In this document: piece after piece, positions 15,262-24,102 of the stretch
Layout of the letters: each line of letters opens with the position of its first letter
How positions within the stretch are numbered: the stretch's first letter is position 1
NCBI RefSeq assembly: GCF_013302895.1
Contig: NZ_VJOK01000001.1
Coordinates: forward strand, 825,578-859,551
DNA from: Streptomyces albus subsp. chlorinus
GTDB taxonomy: Bacteria; Actinomycetota; Actinomycetes; Streptomycetales; Streptomycetaceae
Direction of reading: 5' to 3'
DNA: 33,974 bases
Notes under the pieces: generated by a model
What the model saw: the letters and a program-made list of their open reading frames with translations, nothing else
Told to the model about the DNA's origin: nothing
The model's database searches: none
Program-made: the position numbers and the translations under genes

Positions 15262-16419
15262 TCAGTGGGCTCCGTGCCAGTCGAGGACCATGATGGTGGC
15301 GTCGTCCCGCAGCCGGCCGTCGTTGGCCTCCAGGACGGCGGCGGTCAGGGCCAGTGCCGCCTCCCGGGGATGCTGATCGCCGGTGCCTTCCATGAGGGCG
15401 GCGAGGTCGAGGGACTCGGCGCCGTGTTCGAGCATGCCGTCGGTCAGCATGACCAGGCGGTCGCCGGGGCGCAGGTCCAGGCTCTGGGTCCGGTAGGCGT
15501 GCGGGGAGAGCAGGCCGAAGGGCTGGTCGACGGCGATGGTCACCTCCTCGGCCCGGCCCTCGCGCATCCGCCAGGGCCAGGGATGGCCCGCGTTGACGAA
15601 CTGGGCGCGGCCGTCCGCCAGACCGATCCGCAGCAGTTGCCCGGTGGCGTGGCCGCGGCCGAGTTCCAGAAGGGCCTTGTCGGCTCGCCGGGCCTGCTCC
15701 GCCACACCGGCCCCGACGCGGCGGGCACCGCGCAGCGCGCCCACCAGCACGGTGGCCGTGAGGGCGGCGTTGAGGTCGTGGCCCATGGGGTCGGTCACGG
15801 ACAGGTGCAGCGTGTGGCGGTCCTGGGCGTAGTCGAAGGTGTCGCCGCTGATGGACGCGGACGGCTCCAGCACACCGGCCACCGCGAATTCGGGCGCCTG
15901 GCACGACAGCGAGGCGGGCAGCAACTGGTACTGGATCTCCGCGGGAAGGCTGAGAGGTGTGGTACGTCTGCCCCAGGTGTACAGGTCGGTAAAACGCTGG
16001 TTGACGATCACCAGGTAGGCCAGGGTGCGGGCGGTCTCGCACACGGCGCCGACCTCGGCCGGTCCCGCGTCCGGCAGCCACGCCTCCAGCAGTCCCAGCA
16101 CGTCTCCCCGGCTGCTGACCGGTGCGATCACCCGCGTTCCGCGGGCGGCGGGCTCCTGGTGAGGCCGCTGGGTGCGGACCACCTGTGCGTAGACACTGCC
16201 TGCCAGTTCGATGGTCTCGGGCTCCTGGCCGGACTCGGCACCGCCGTCGGCCCTCATCCGGACCGCCGCTTTCTTGGACAGGTCCACGATGAGGAAGGAC
16301 ACCGCCTCGGCGGCGAGGCGGCGCCGCAGGTTCCTGGCGACCACGTCGACGCAGTCCACCGGTGCCGCCTCCTCGGCCGCTGCCAGCAGGCCGGAAAGCT
16401 GGTCCGTGTCCTCGGCCAT
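15262..16419 (-). CDS. GAF-domain PP2C-type (SpoIIE/RsbU-like) protein phosphatase
   Basis: A 385-residue soluble protein. Residues about 15-145 form a GAF-like sensor with VIAPVSSRGDVLGLLEAW. Residues about 165-385 are a PP2C_SIG phosphatase with PAEIQYQLLPASL, metal-binding ISGDTFDYAQD, DPMGHDLNAAL, VNAGHPWPW, MLTDGMLEHG and the final DDATIMVLDW. Such enzymes dephosphorylate anti-anti-sigma factors and thus release sigma factors under stress. No anti-sigma or STAS gene is adjacent. The ATG is preferred over a GTG one codon earlier because of its spacing from GAGGGG. The 226 bp upstream contain two GCGAGGACGGC repeats and no gene. Confidence 0.93.
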   Translation of the reverse strand: MAEDTDQLSGLLAAAEEAAPVDCVDVVARNLRRRLAAEAVSFLIVDLSKKAAVRMRADGGAESGQEPETIELAGSVYAQVVRTQRPHQEPAARGTRVIAPVSSRGDVLGLLEAWLPDAGPAEVGAVCETARTLAYLVIVNQRFTDLYTWGRRTTPLSLPAEIQYQLLPASLSCQAPEFAVAGVLEPSASISGDTFDYAQDRHTLHLSVTDPMGHDLNAALTATVLVGALRGARRVGAGVAEQARRADKALLELGRGHATGQLLRIGLADGRAQFVNAGHPWPWRMREGRAEEVTIAVDQPFGLLSPHAYRTQSLDLRPGDRLVMLTDGMLEHGAESLDLAALMEGTGDQHPREAALALTAAVLEANDGRLRDDATIMVLDWHGAH

Positions 16420-16648
16420 CACGCCCCTCGTCCCGCCCGGTCCCGTCCACAGCCGCTCGCGGCCATGACCACTGCTCCGGTAGAGCGTCTCGTGCCTTCC
16501 GGCGCGATGTCGCCATTACGCCGGACGTGGCATGCCGCGCCACGTCACCGCGCCCGCGAGGACGGCCGCGCCGCGAGGACGGCTGCCCGGCCGGAACCCG
16601 CAGCGCGCTCGGGAGCGGTCGTGGTGCCGCCGTCGCGGGCCCGCCGCC

Positions 16649-17899
16649 TCACGTCTCCGGCGCGGGGAGGGCTTGTCGGCCCCCGCCCTGCCGCAGCCGC
16701 CCGGCGGCCAGCACCGCGCAGGCGCCGAGGGTCGTCAGTCCGCCGGCGAGGAAGGTGGCCCGTACGCCGGCGAGCGGCAGCACCAGCCCTCCGAGGGCCG
16801 CGCCCGCCGCGATACCGGCGTTGTAGAGACCGGAGTTGGCCGCGAGTGCCAGGTCCGTGCGGCCCGGTGCGCACCGCAGCACCTCGCTCTGGGTTGTCAT
16901 GAACACCGGGCCGAGAGCGGCGCCCATCAGGGACAGGAAGACCACCGCCGCCGGACGGCTGCCGCCGGCCGCGTACAGGCCGAGCATGCCCGCCGCCTGC
17001 GTGGCCACCGCGGCGGTCAGCGCGGACCGCGGAAAGCGGTCCAGCACCGCGCCGGTGACGCTCACCCCCGCCAGACACGCGATGCCGAAGACCACGAGCA
17101 GCCCGCTGACCGTGCCCGGCGGGAACCCGCTCACGTCGCCCAGGAACGTCACCAGGTAGGTGAAACCGGCGAACGCCCCGGTGGCGGACAACGTTCCGGC
17201 CGTCAGCACCGTCCGGAACCGGCGGGTGTCGGGGCCGGTACCGAAGGCGGCGCTCTCCTCCTCCGGCCGCGAGGTCGGCAGCAGGGCGGCGATCGTCACC
17301 AGGGAGACGAGCCCCAGTCCCGCCGGCGCGGCGACGGGCACCTGCCAGGCGCTCCACTGCCCCAGCCAGGTGCCGGCGGGAACACCGAGCACCAGGGCGA
17401 GCGAACCGGCGACGGACAGCGCGCCGACCACACGCCCCCGGACCGCGGGCGCGAACAGCCCCGCCGCGGCCGGCCCCGCCACGGCCCAGAACAGCGCCTG
17501 GGCGAGCGCGGTCAGCAGCCGCGCCGCGAGGAGCAGCCAGTAGGAGGTGGCCAGCGCGGCGGCCAGGCTGGAGACGACCAGCGCGGCGAGGAGCCCCGTG
17601 AGCACATGGCGACGGGGCACGGCCCGCAGGGCGTGGGCGAGCGGCAGGGACGAGAGGGCCACCGTCACGCCGTAGCCGGTGACCAGCAGACCGACCGCGG
17701 ACACGGGCACCCGCAGGCTCTCGGAGATGAGTTCCAGGAGGCCGACCGGCAGGTTCTCAGCGGTGTTGAAGGTGAAGGCGGCCAGCATCAGTGCCGCCAG
17801 CACCGCCGGCCTGTGCCATGGGGCCGGTCGCCTTGTGGCCTCCCGGTCGCCTGGTGACCTCACTCCCCGGGTCTGCTCGGCGGCACCGTCACCGTCCAT
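16649..17899 (-). CDS. MFS transporter, drug-efflux type
   Basis: A 416-residue polytopic protein with twelve predicted helices in two halves separated by the charged loop PTSRPEEESAAFG near residue 210. The order and the short cytoplasmic N-terminus fit the DHA1 drug:proton antiporters. The frame is open far upstream, but the ATG at 17897-17899 is chosen because the extra residues are Arg/Pro-rich and would shadow the HxlR gene. It follows the HxlR regulator by 71 nt on the same strand, so HxlR probably controls it. Substrate unknown. Confidence 0.9.
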   Translation of the reverse strand: MDGDGAAEQTRGVRSPGDREATRRPAPWHRPAVLAALMLAAFTFNTAENLPVGLLELISESLRVPVSAVGLLVTGYGVTVALSSLPLAHALRAVPRRHVLTGLLAALVVSSLAAALATSYWLLLAARLLTALAQALFWAVAGPAAAGLFAPAVRGRVVGALSVAGSLALVLGVPAGTWLGQWSAWQVPVAAPAGLGLVSLVTIAALLPTSRPEEESAAFGTGPDTRRFRTVLTAGTLSATGAFAGFTYLVTFLGDVSGFPPGTVSGLLVVFGIACLAGVSVTGAVLDRFPRSALTAAVATQAAGMLGLYAAGGSRPAAVVFLSLMGAALGPVFMTTQSEVLRCAPGRTDLALAANSGLYNAGIAAGAALGGLVLPLAGVRATFLAGGLTTLGACAVLAAGRLRQGGGRQALPAPET

Positions 17900-17970
17900 G
17901 GGGGAACCCCACCGGGTCCACCGGTTCCGCCGCAACCGAATTCGCCCACGGGGCGGACGCCCCTCGCGCC

Positions 17971-18384
17971 CTAGCCCGCAGGTGACTCGTCGGCGAGCCG
18001 GTTGTTGCGGTCGATCTGCGCCATGTGCGTCTCGGCCCAGCCCCGCAGGGCGGAGAGCGGTTCTTCGAGGGACAGGCCCAGTTCGGTGAGCCGGTAGTGC
18101 ACGGCGGGCGGCACGGTGGGCTCCACCCGGCGCTCGACCAGGCCGTCGCGGACGAGACTCCGCAGGGTGGCGGACAGCATCTTCTGCGAGATGCCCGGGA
18201 TCCGGCGGCGCAGTTCCGCGAAACGGACCTCGCCCGGGGCCTGGTCGGCCAGCACCTTGACGGCCATCGACGTCCATTTGGTGCCGATGCGGTCGAGCAG
18301 TCGGCGGGTCGGGCAGCCCGGGTCCAGCAGGTCACCGCGCTCACCGGGCCGCCGGCCCTCTCCGCCGGACGTCGACGTGGTCAC
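17971..18384 (-). CDS. HxlR-family winged-helix regulator
   Basis: A 137-residue regulator with the HxlR pattern: GCPTRRLLDRIGTKWTSMAV, the RRRIPGISQKMLSATLRSLV recognition helix, and the wing VEPTVPPAVHYRLTELG. Cys24, directly before PTRRLLDRIG, lies where redox- and electrophile-sensing HxlR proteins carry their sensing Cys, so thiol sensing is plausible. It is divergent from an epoxide-hydrolase-like gene and precedes an MFS exporter; control of both is a reasonable inference. It starts at a GTG with a weak ribosome site. Confidence 0.93.
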   Translation of the reverse strand: MTTSTSGGEGRRPGERGDLLDPGCPTRRLLDRIGTKWTSMAVKVLADQAPGEVRFAELRRRIPGISQKMLSATLRSLVRDGLVERRVEPTVPPAVHYRLTELGLSLEEPLSALRGWAETHMAQIDRNNRLADESPAG

Positions 18385-18471
18385 CCGGGGCTCACCACCT
18401 GAGAGAGAAGTGCCGTCTTGGGCCGATCAGGATAGTTCCCTACCGTGACCACGTCACCTTTTCCCACTTCG

Positions 18472-18540
18472 CATCACCACGCACTCACTACGCATCGCCA
18501 CGCATCACCCGCACTCACCGCACACTCACCGCACACCTGG
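18472..18540 (+). repeat. G-poor CA-rich leader with short imperfect repeats
   Basis: Upstream of the hydrolase start the plus strand is made almost entirely of C, A and T with repeats of ACGCATCRCC and CGCACTCAC, some eight units of 9-12 bp. Its composition is unlike the surrounding DNA. It lies in the divergent HxlR/hydrolase control region and would be an unstructured 5' leader. Confidence 0.6.
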
Positions 18541-18549
18541 AGTCGCTCC

Positions 18550-19401
18550 ATGCCGGAGTTGAGAAGCGTCGCCGTCAACGGCGTCGAGCTGAACGTCGCC
18601 CTCGCCGGATCGGGACCGGCCGTCCTGCTGCTGCACGGCTTCCCGCACACCTGGGAGCTGTGGACGGACGTCATGGCCGAGCTGTCCGGCCGCCACCGCG
18701 TCATCGCCCCGGACCTGCGCGGGTTCGGCGCGAGCAGCCGGGCCGCCTCCGGGTACGACGCGGGCACCCTGGCCGAGGACGCCGAGGCGCTCCTGACCGC
18801 GCTCGGTGAGTCCTCGGCCGCGGTGGTGGGCATCGACGCGGGCGCCGCCCCGGCGTTCCTCCTCGCCATGCGCCGCCCCCGGCTCGTCCGGCGCCTGGTC
18901 GTCATGGAGTCCCTGCTGGGCAGGCTGCCCGGCGCCGAGGACTTCCTCGCCGACGGGCCGCCGTGGTGGTTCGGCTTCCATTCCGCCGCACCCGGGCTCG
19001 CCGAGACCGTGCTGGAGGGGCACGAGGCCGAGTACGTCGACTGGTTCCTGACCACGGGCACGCTCGGCGACGGGGTGCGCCCCGCCGTCCGGGACGCCTT
19101 CGTCCGCGCGTACACCGGGCGGCAGGCGCTGCGTTGCGCGTTCTCCTCCTACCGGGCGCTGCCCGAGAGCGCGGCACAGATCGCGCAGGCGGCCGCCACC
19201 GCCCGGCTGACGGTGCCGACCATGGCGGTCGGCGCCCGGCCCGTCGGTGCGGCACTGGAGCGCCAGCTCCGCCCGGTCACCGACACTCTCACCGGGCATG
19301 TCCTCGAGGACTGCGGCCACATCATCCCGCTGCACCGGCCACGCGCCCTGCTCACGCTGCTGCGCCCGTTCCTGGCCGGGGACGAGGCGCGAGCGGCGTG
19401 A
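18550..19401 (+). CDS. Alpha/beta hydrolase with Asp nucleophile (epoxide-hydrolase/dehalogenase-like)
   Basis: A 283-residue hydrolase. The oxyanion motif HGFPHTW is at residues 29-35, DLRGFGASS at 55-63, and the nucleophile elbow GIDAG at 94-98 has Asp96 where esterases have Ser. The catalytic His is in EDCGHIIPLH near the C-terminus. Asp nucleophiles characterise epoxide hydrolases and haloalkane dehalogenases; the HGFP motif favours the former. The usual GxDWG Trp is Ala. The ATG at 18550 has GGAG 7 nt upstream; a longer frame from 18445 translates the CA-rich leader. It ends tail to tail with the amidase gene, two bases between the stop codons. Confidence 0.88.
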   Translation: MPELRSVAVNGVELNVALAGSGPAVLLLHGFPHTWELWTDVMAELSGRHRVIAPDLRGFGASSRAASGYDAGTLAEDAEALLTALGESSAAVVGIDAGAAPAFLLAMRRPRLVRRLVVMESLLGRLPGAEDFLADGPPWWFGFHSAAPGLAETVLEGHEAEYVDWFLTTGTLGDGVRPAVRDAFVRAYTGRQALRCAFSSYRALPESAAQIAQAAATARLTVPTMAVGARPVGAALERQLRPVTDTLTGHVLEDCGHIIPLHRPRALLTLLRPFLAGDEARAA

Positions 19402-19403
19402 CC

Positions 19404-20855
19404 TCAGCGGCCCGTGGAGGTCCCGGCCCACACCCCGGGGGTCCGGCCCGCCCACGGGTCCGCCTGTTCGAGCTGGCCGGCGAGGCGGAAGAGGAGGTCC
19501 TCGCGCCCGTAGCCGGCGGCGAACTGCATACCGAGGGGCAGCCCCGTGGCGGCGTCGGCCGCCAGGGGTACGGACATGGCGGGCGTGCCCGTCACGTTGA
19601 ACGCCACGGTGAACGGCGAGTGGTCGAAGACACGGCGTATCCAGCCGTGGCCGTCCAGTGCCTCCACGCCCTCGGCGAGGGTGCCCAGGGGCATGGGAAG
19701 CTCCGGCAGGGTCGGGGTCAGCAGCAGGTCGTAGGTGCCGAAGTACCGTGCCAGACTCCGGGCGACCCGGTTGCGCAGCGCCAGGGCGGTGACGAACTCG
19801 GCGCCGCTGACCCGCTGCCCGTAGTGGTAGCCGGCGAGGGTGGACGGTTCGAGGGTGGAGGAGTCGACGGGCCGGCCCGAGGCGGCAGCGATCTCGTCCA
19901 CCTGCGCGGTGAGGTTCGCCGACCACTGACGGGCGTTCGCCAGGACGAACTCGTCCCAGTCGGCGCCGAGTTCGACGTCGGCCTCCTCCACCTGGTGGCC
20001 CAGGGACGTGAGCAAGGCGGCGGTGCGGGACAGCGCGTCGGCCACCGGCGCGGCGGTGCGGCGTCCGCCCCACGCCTGGCCGAGGACACCGATCCTGAGG
20101 GAGCCCGGAGAGCGGGTGACCTCCTCCGCGTACGGCCGGGACGGCTCCTGCGCGACGTAGGGGTCGCCCGGCTCCGGGCCGCGCATCAGGTCCAGCAGGA
20201 CCGCGCTGTCGCGTACCGTGCGGCTGACGCTGCCGTGGACGGCCAGGCCGTTGAAGACCTCGTCGAAACCGGGCCCCATGGAGACCCTGCCCCGCGTGGG
20301 CTTCAGCCCGAAGAGCCCGGTGCAGGCGGCGGGGATCCTCAGTGAGCCCGCAGCGTCGGTGGCGTGAGCGAGCGGCACCACCCCGGCGGCGACGGCGGCC
20401 GCCGCTCCCCCGCTGGATCCGCCCGCACTCCGCTCCAGGTCCCAGGGGTTGCGGGTGGGGCCGTACAGCGCCGGTTCCGTTGTGATGCTGTAGGCCATCT
20501 CCGGTGTCGCGGTACGGCCGAACGTCACGAGCCCGGCCCGGCGGAAGCGCCGCATCAGGAAGGAGTCGGCACCGGCGACGTGGCCGGCCGCGAGGCGGCT
20601 GCCCAGCTCCGTGCGCCGCCCGGCCATGGAGACGCCCATGTCCTTGATCAGGAAAGGGACCCCGGCCAACGGCGCGCCGCCGGGGACGGGCTCGTCGTCG
20701 GCCGGCCAGGTCTCCACGACGGCGTTGAGGTGCGGATCGACCAGCCGTACGGCCTCGCGGGCGGCCGCCTCCAGTTCGGCGGGGGACACCTCGCCCTTGG
20801 CCACCAGCTCCGCGAGCCCGACCGCGTCGAAGTCCACGTACTCGGAAACTCTCAC
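19404..20855 (-). CDS. Amidase-signature family hydrolase
   Basis: A 483-residue amidase-signature enzyme that hydrolyses carboxamides to acids and ammonia. The Ser-Ser-Lys triad is readable: Lys71 in FLIKDMG, Ser147 in SAGGSSGG, and nucleophile Ser171 in [10 protein letters not shown]. The C-terminal [18 protein letters not shown] block is also typical. I start at the GTG at 20853-20855, with GGGAG five bases upstream; the frame stays open to 20942 across the operator. It is divergent from a TetR regulator whose boxes of GGTACC lie between them. GatA is unlikely, since gatB and gatC are absent. Confidence 0.93.
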   Translation of the reverse strand: MRVSEYVDFDAVGLAELVAKGEVSPAELEAAAREAVRLVDPHLNAVVETWPADDEPVPGGAPLAGVPFLIKDMGVSMAGRRTELGSRLAAGHVAGADSFLMRRFRRAGLVTFGRTATPEMAYSITTEPALYGPTRNPWDLERSAGGSSGGAAAAVAAGVVPLAHATDAAGSLRIPAACTGLFGLKPTRGRVSMGPGFDEVFNGLAVHGSVSRTVRDSAVLLDLMRGPEPGDPYVAQEPSRPYAEEVTRSPGSLRIGVLGQAWGGRRTAAPVADALSRTAALLTSLGHQVEEADVELGADWDEFVLANARQWSANLTAQVDEIAAASGRPVDSSTLEPSTLAGYHYGQRVSGAEFVTALALRNRVARSLARYFGTYDLLLTPTLPELPMPLGTLAEGVEALDGHGWIRRVFDHSPFTVAFNVTGTPAMSVPLAADAATGLPLGMQFAAGYGREDLLFRLAGQLEQADPWAGRTPGVWAGTSTGR

Positions 20856-20874
20856 TGTCACTCCCAGGGGAAAC

Positions 20875-20930
20875 GGTACCGGTTGGTACCAGACGATACC
20901 GAGCAGTATCACACAGGACGGACTGGTACC
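20875..20930. promoter_or_regulatory. Phased GGTACC operator array between amidase and TetR genes
   Basis: GGTACC occurs at 20875, 20885 and 20925, with a one-mismatch GATACC at 20895. All begin at exact multiples of 10 bp, so they face the same side of the helix. The first two form GGTACC-GGTT-GGTACC, a larger palindrome. They lie 20-75 bp before the amidase start and 60-115 bp before the TetR start. Cooperative TetR binding and control of both genes is the simplest reading. Confidence 0.65.
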
Positions 20931-20991
20931 GTGGCGGAGCACGTGGAGAACGAGCAGGGCCCCGCAACCGACCGGACGTCACGGAGCAGCC

Positions 20992-21618
20992 ATGACAGCG
21001 ACCGCCAGAAGGCCGAGCAGGGTGGCGAAACTGCCGCCTCGTGAGCGCATCCTCGACGCGGCCGAGGAACTCTTCCAGAGCGAGGGCATCCGGCGGGTGA
21101 GCGTCCAGGCGATCGCCGAGAAGGCCGAGACCACCAAGATGGCGGTCTACCGGCACTTCGAGACCAAGGACGCGCTGGTCGTGGAGTGGCTGCGGATCGT
21201 CGCGGCCGACTACCAGGCGGCGTTCGACCGGGCCGAGGCCGCGCACCCCGACCGGCCGGACGAGCAGATCCTGGCCCTGGCCCGTTTCATCGCCGAGGGA
21301 TTGCCGGGGCTCTCGTACCGGGGCTGCCCCTTCGTCAACTCCCTCGCCGAGCTGCCCGACCGCTCCCACCCCGCGCGGCGGCTGATCGAGCAGCACAAGG
21401 CCGACCAGACCCGCAGGCTGGTCGGCATGTGCAGCAGGGCCGGGCTGCCCGATCCCGAGCAGGCCGCGGCCGAGATCACCTTCCTCCTCGAAGGCGCCCA
21501 GGTCAGCACGCAGAACGGCAGCATCGACCAGGCGGGGGACCGGCTGCTGAGCATCATCGGGAAGATCGTCGGCCGGCGTCCCGGTCCCCTCGCCCCTCCC
21601 CGGACGGCCACCGGCTGA
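20992..21618 (+). CDS. TetR-family regulator of the amidase
   Basis: A 208-residue regulator. The N-terminal helix-turn-helix is clear: RERILDAAEELFQSEGIRRV, SVQAIAEKAETTKMAVYRHF (about residues 18-60), and ETKDALVVEWL. The remainder is a helical ligand-binding domain containing YRGCPFVNSLAELPD, typical of a subgroup that regulates detoxification genes. The ATG at 20992 has GGAG 6 nt upstream. It is divergent from the amidase gene across the GGTACC array, which is likely its own operator. Confidence 0.93.
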   Translation: MTATARRPSRVAKLPPRERILDAAEELFQSEGIRRVSVQAIAEKAETTKMAVYRHFETKDALVVEWLRIVAADYQAAFDRAEAAHPDRPDEQILALARFIAEGLPGLSYRGCPFVNSLAELPDRSHPARRLIEQHKADQTRRLVGMCSRAGLPDPEQAAAEITFLLEGAQVSTQNGSIDQAGDRLLSIIGKIVGRRPGPLAPPRTATG

Positions 21619-21674
21619 CGGCCCCGGCGGACCACCGGGGCCGGGTCACCGGGGCCGGCCGGGCCTCCCCTCCC

Positions 21675-22460
21675 TCAGAACGCGTCCACGTACACGTACA
21701 CCCGGTCGAAGCGGAGGGCCGCCAGGTCGGAACGGCGGATCACCCAGTGGAAGAGCCCCGACTCCAGTTCCTCGCAGTCCTCGTCGCCCCGCCAGGTGGC
21801 CAGCAGCGTCCACGCGTCACCGTCCGCGGCGGACAGCGGTACGTCGTCCCCGGCCGCTTCGACCGGGTCCCAGTTGAAGAGGACGGGGTGGCCGCCGAGC
21901 TGGAAGCGCCAGCGCGGGCGCCAGCCGACCACGTGCGACCAGGCCGACTCCAGTTCGGCGGCCCGCTGCGACTCCTCGTCGTCGTCCTCCTCGGGGAACG
22001 GCCACGACCACTGGTGGAAGCAGAAGTCCAGCCGGGCCCGGCGGTAGGGGGCCGGGCCGTCGTCCGGGCCGGCCGGCCGCTCGGCCACCGGCGCCCCGGC
22101 CGGCAGGTACCGCACCGCGTCGGCGGCCACGCACCCGCTGCCCGGGTCGGCGTCGGCGAAGAACAGCAGTTGGCCCTCGGCGGGCAGCGGCAGGTCCGTC
22201 GCCCCCGGCGGCAGGGCCGCGCAGTCGACGGCCGCCACGAACGCCTCCGGCGGCGCGGGGACGCCCTCGGGCAGCGGCGGGTTCCCGCCGGTCAGCGCCA
22301 CCACCGGGCCGGGGCCGTCCTCGGCGAGGTAGATCGCCGGGCGGGCGTCGCGTATGTGCGCCTCCACCTCGGCCGCCGGAATCCCCCGCGCGGCGGCCTC
22401 CGCGCGGAAGCGGGCGGCCCTGGCGGCCGGTGTCTCGTCAGCGGTTTCCGTATGAGTCAT
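21675..22460 (-). CDS. DUF1963 (YwqG-like) protein
   Basis: A 261-residue acidic protein of the DUF1963/YwqG family, whose role is unknown. Conserved pieces are ALTGGNPPLPEGVPAP near the start, LPAEGQLLFFADAD, the Trp/His-rich FCFHQWSWPF stretch, FQLGGHPV and the C-terminal FHWVIRRSDLAALRFDRV. The first 40 residues are an Ala/Arg helix. TAGGGT lies 6 nt before the ATG on the minus strand, so the mRNA may be leaderless. It is convergent with the TetR gene at 20992. Confidence 0.85.
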   Translation of the reverse strand: MTHTETADETPAARAARFRAEAAARGIPAAEVEAHIRDARPAIYLAEDGPGPVVALTGGNPPLPEGVPAPPEAFVAAVDCAALPPGATDLPLPAEGQLLFFADADPGSGCVAADAVRYLPAGAPVAERPAGPDDGPAPYRRARLDFCFHQWSWPFPEEDDDEESQRAAELESAWSHVVGWRPRWRFQLGGHPVLFNWDPVEAAGDDVPLSAADGDAWTLLATWRGDEDCEELESGLFHWVIRRSDLAALRFDRVYVYVDAF

Positions 22461-22591
22461 GGAAGGACCCTACGACCCGCCGTCCGGACCATCCCGACCG
22501 CCACCTACGGGAGTTCGGAACCGCCGGACCACGACTCCGGCCCCGCCCCCGGCCACGGCTGAGGACACCGGGGCGAGCCGCATGGTTCCGG

Positions 22592-23227
22592 TCAGCCGCC
22601 GGGACGAGTGGCCGTCCAGCCGTGTTCCAGCAGATCGAAGGCGCGCTCGACCGCGGCCCGGGGATCCGGGGCCGTCCGGGCCAGCGCGGAGGTCTCCAGG
22701 GCGAAGTGGGCCAGCGCCGCGCAGGTCGCGTCGCCCTCCGGGGCGCCCACCGCCTCGGCGACGGCCCTGGCGAGCGCGTCCTCGTGCCGCAGCCACATGC
22801 GGTGGGCGTACTCGCTGAGCGCGGGCGTGGTCCGCACGAGGTGCAGGAACGGGGCCATCCGCGGGTCCCGCATGTGAGCGATCCGGGCCAGCACGTACTC
22901 ACGCAGCGCGGTCAGTACCGAACGGCCCTCCGGGCGGTCGGTGACGGCCGCGACCAGGTCCTCCTCGCGGTCGGTGTCCATGTCGAAGACGAGCGCCTCT
23001 TTGCTGGGGAAGTGCTTGAAGAGGGTCGCTGTGGAGACATCGGCGGCCTCCGCGATCTCGCGGATCCCCACCTCGTCGAAGCCGCGTTCCAGGAACAGGC
23101 GCAGCGCCGCGTCCGCCAGGGCCTGGCGCGTCGCGGCCTTCTTGCGCTCACGGCGCCCCATGGGCGGGCCCGACGGGCTGGAGGTGCCGGACGTGCCGGC
23201 CTTGTGCTGCGTCTGGCTCTCGCTCAT
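22592..23227 (-). CDS. TetR-family regulator
   Basis: A 211-residue regulator with a Ser/Gly-rich N-terminal tail of about 22 residues. The DNA-binding part is RRERKKAATRQALADAALRL, then VGIREIAEAADVSTATLFKH and FPSKEALVFDMD. The C-terminal part resembles the TetR_C_17-like group (MRDPRMAPFLHLVRTTPALS). The ATG at 23225-23227 is preferred to upstream in-frame starts that would read through the control region. No enzyme gene is coupled to it. Its own upstream region has an inverted repeat at 23261-23285. Confidence 0.9.
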   Translation of the reverse strand: MSESQTQHKAGTSGTSSPSGPPMGRRERKKAATRQALADAALRLFLERGFDEVGIREIAEAADVSTATLFKHFPSKEALVFDMDTDREEDLVAAVTDRPEGRSVLTALREYVLARIAHMRDPRMAPFLHLVRTTPALSEYAHRMWLRHEDALARAVAEAVGAPEGDATCAALAHFALETSALARTAPDPRAAVERAFDLLEHGWTATRPGG

Positions 23228-23260
23228 GCCCGCATGGTACCCGTCCGGTGAGGCGCGTCG

Positions 23261-23285
23261 AAAAGTGGAGCGGTTGCGCTTTTTT
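23261..23285 (-). promoter_or_regulatory. Inverted repeat upstream of the TetR gene
   Basis: AGCG-GTTG-CGCT (23269-23280) is flanked by AAAAG on the left and a run of T on the right, giving an AAAAG...CTTTTTT symmetric block about 35 bp before the start codon. It shares AAAG and TTGCGCTTT with one copy of the duplicated operator at 24103-24169. The rest of 23286-23419 holds nothing I can support. Confidence 0.45.
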
Positions 23286-23419
23286 GGGTCACCGCTTCCG
23301 AGGGTCGCTGCGGCTTCACCCGCAGCCCTCCGGCAGACCGCGCGGGGCGCCCCGACCGGCACCCCGGGCCGCTCCCGCCCGCCGCCGGAAAGATCCCGGC
23401 CAAGCGGGAAGGACCCCGG

Positions 23420-24091
23420 TCAAGGGCGCCCGGCCGCGCTCCCGACCCGGCCGGGGTCCCGCTCCGCGGAAGCCCGCCGGGACCCGGGGCCGGCCGGCTC
23501 GGGGACGGCCGGCGCGGGACCGGCCGCCGCCGCGTCGCACAGGTCGGCGACGAGCGCCCGGGCGTAGTCCTCGTCCGTTTCCGGGATCGAGAAGACCACG
23601 CGGAAGTAGATCGGCGCGACGACACGGTCCAGCACCTGTTCCAGCGAGGGGGCCTTCTCGCCCCGCCGGCCCGCGGCCTCCAGGGGCGCTCGGAACCGGG
23701 CGCTGACCCGTCGCAGGCACTCACGCAGCCCGGCCCGGCGGTCGTCCACGTCCGGCGCCACCTCGGCCCGGAAGAACGCCACTCCTCCGGGCCGGGACAG
23801 ATCGGTGAGGGTCCACACGGCGGCCTGTTCCAGGTCCCCGCGCAGATCGCCGGACAGCTCGGGCGCCTCGTCGTCCTGGCGCTGGGTGGCGACGTCCGCC
23901 AGGAGTGCGGATGTCGTACCCCAGCGCCGGTAGACGGTGCTGGGGTTGACACCGGCGCGACGTGCGACGGCCGGGAGGGTCACCCTGTCGGCGCCGAGGT
24001 CACGCACCAGGTCGACCGTCGCCTGGTGGACGGCGACACGGACACGGGCGCTGCGGCCCCCGGGGCGGCTGGTTTTGCTTTTGGCGGGCAT
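23420..24091 (-). CDS. TetR-family regulator divergent from a SnoaL-like gene
   Basis: A 223-residue regulator. The helix-turn-helix is VRVAVHQATVDLVRDLGADR, then VTLPAVARRAGVNPSTVYRR and WGTTSALLADVA. The YRRW variant and the LEQAAVWTLTDLSRPGGVAFF region place it with the TetR_C_11-like group. Its C-terminal 30 residues are Pro/Gly/Ala-rich and probably disordered. One copy of a duplicated 22-bp operator lies 11 bp before its ATG and the other 31 bp before the divergent SnoaL-like gene, so it likely represses both. Confidence 0.92.
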   Translation of the reverse strand: MPAKSKTSRPGGRSARVRVAVHQATVDLVRDLGADRVTLPAVARRAGVNPSTVYRRWGTTSALLADVATQRQDDEAPELSGDLRGDLEQAAVWTLTDLSRPGGVAFFRAEVAPDVDDRRAGLRECLRRVSARFRAPLEAAGRRGEKAPSLEQVLDRVVAPIYFRVVFSIPETDEDYARALVADLCDAAAAGPAPAVPEPAGPGSRRASAERDPGRVGSAAGRP

Positions 24092-24102
24092 GCCTCCATC
24101 TT

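Noticed and set aside
19404..20855. Amidase as GatA of the tRNA amidotransferase
   Set aside because: gatB and gatC are absent, and the gene is paired with its own TetR regulator, which fits an inducible catabolic amidase.
18526..21396. 956-codon open frame on the minus strand
   Set aside because: Shadow of the hydrolase, amidase and TetR genes, all of which have clear motifs in other frames.
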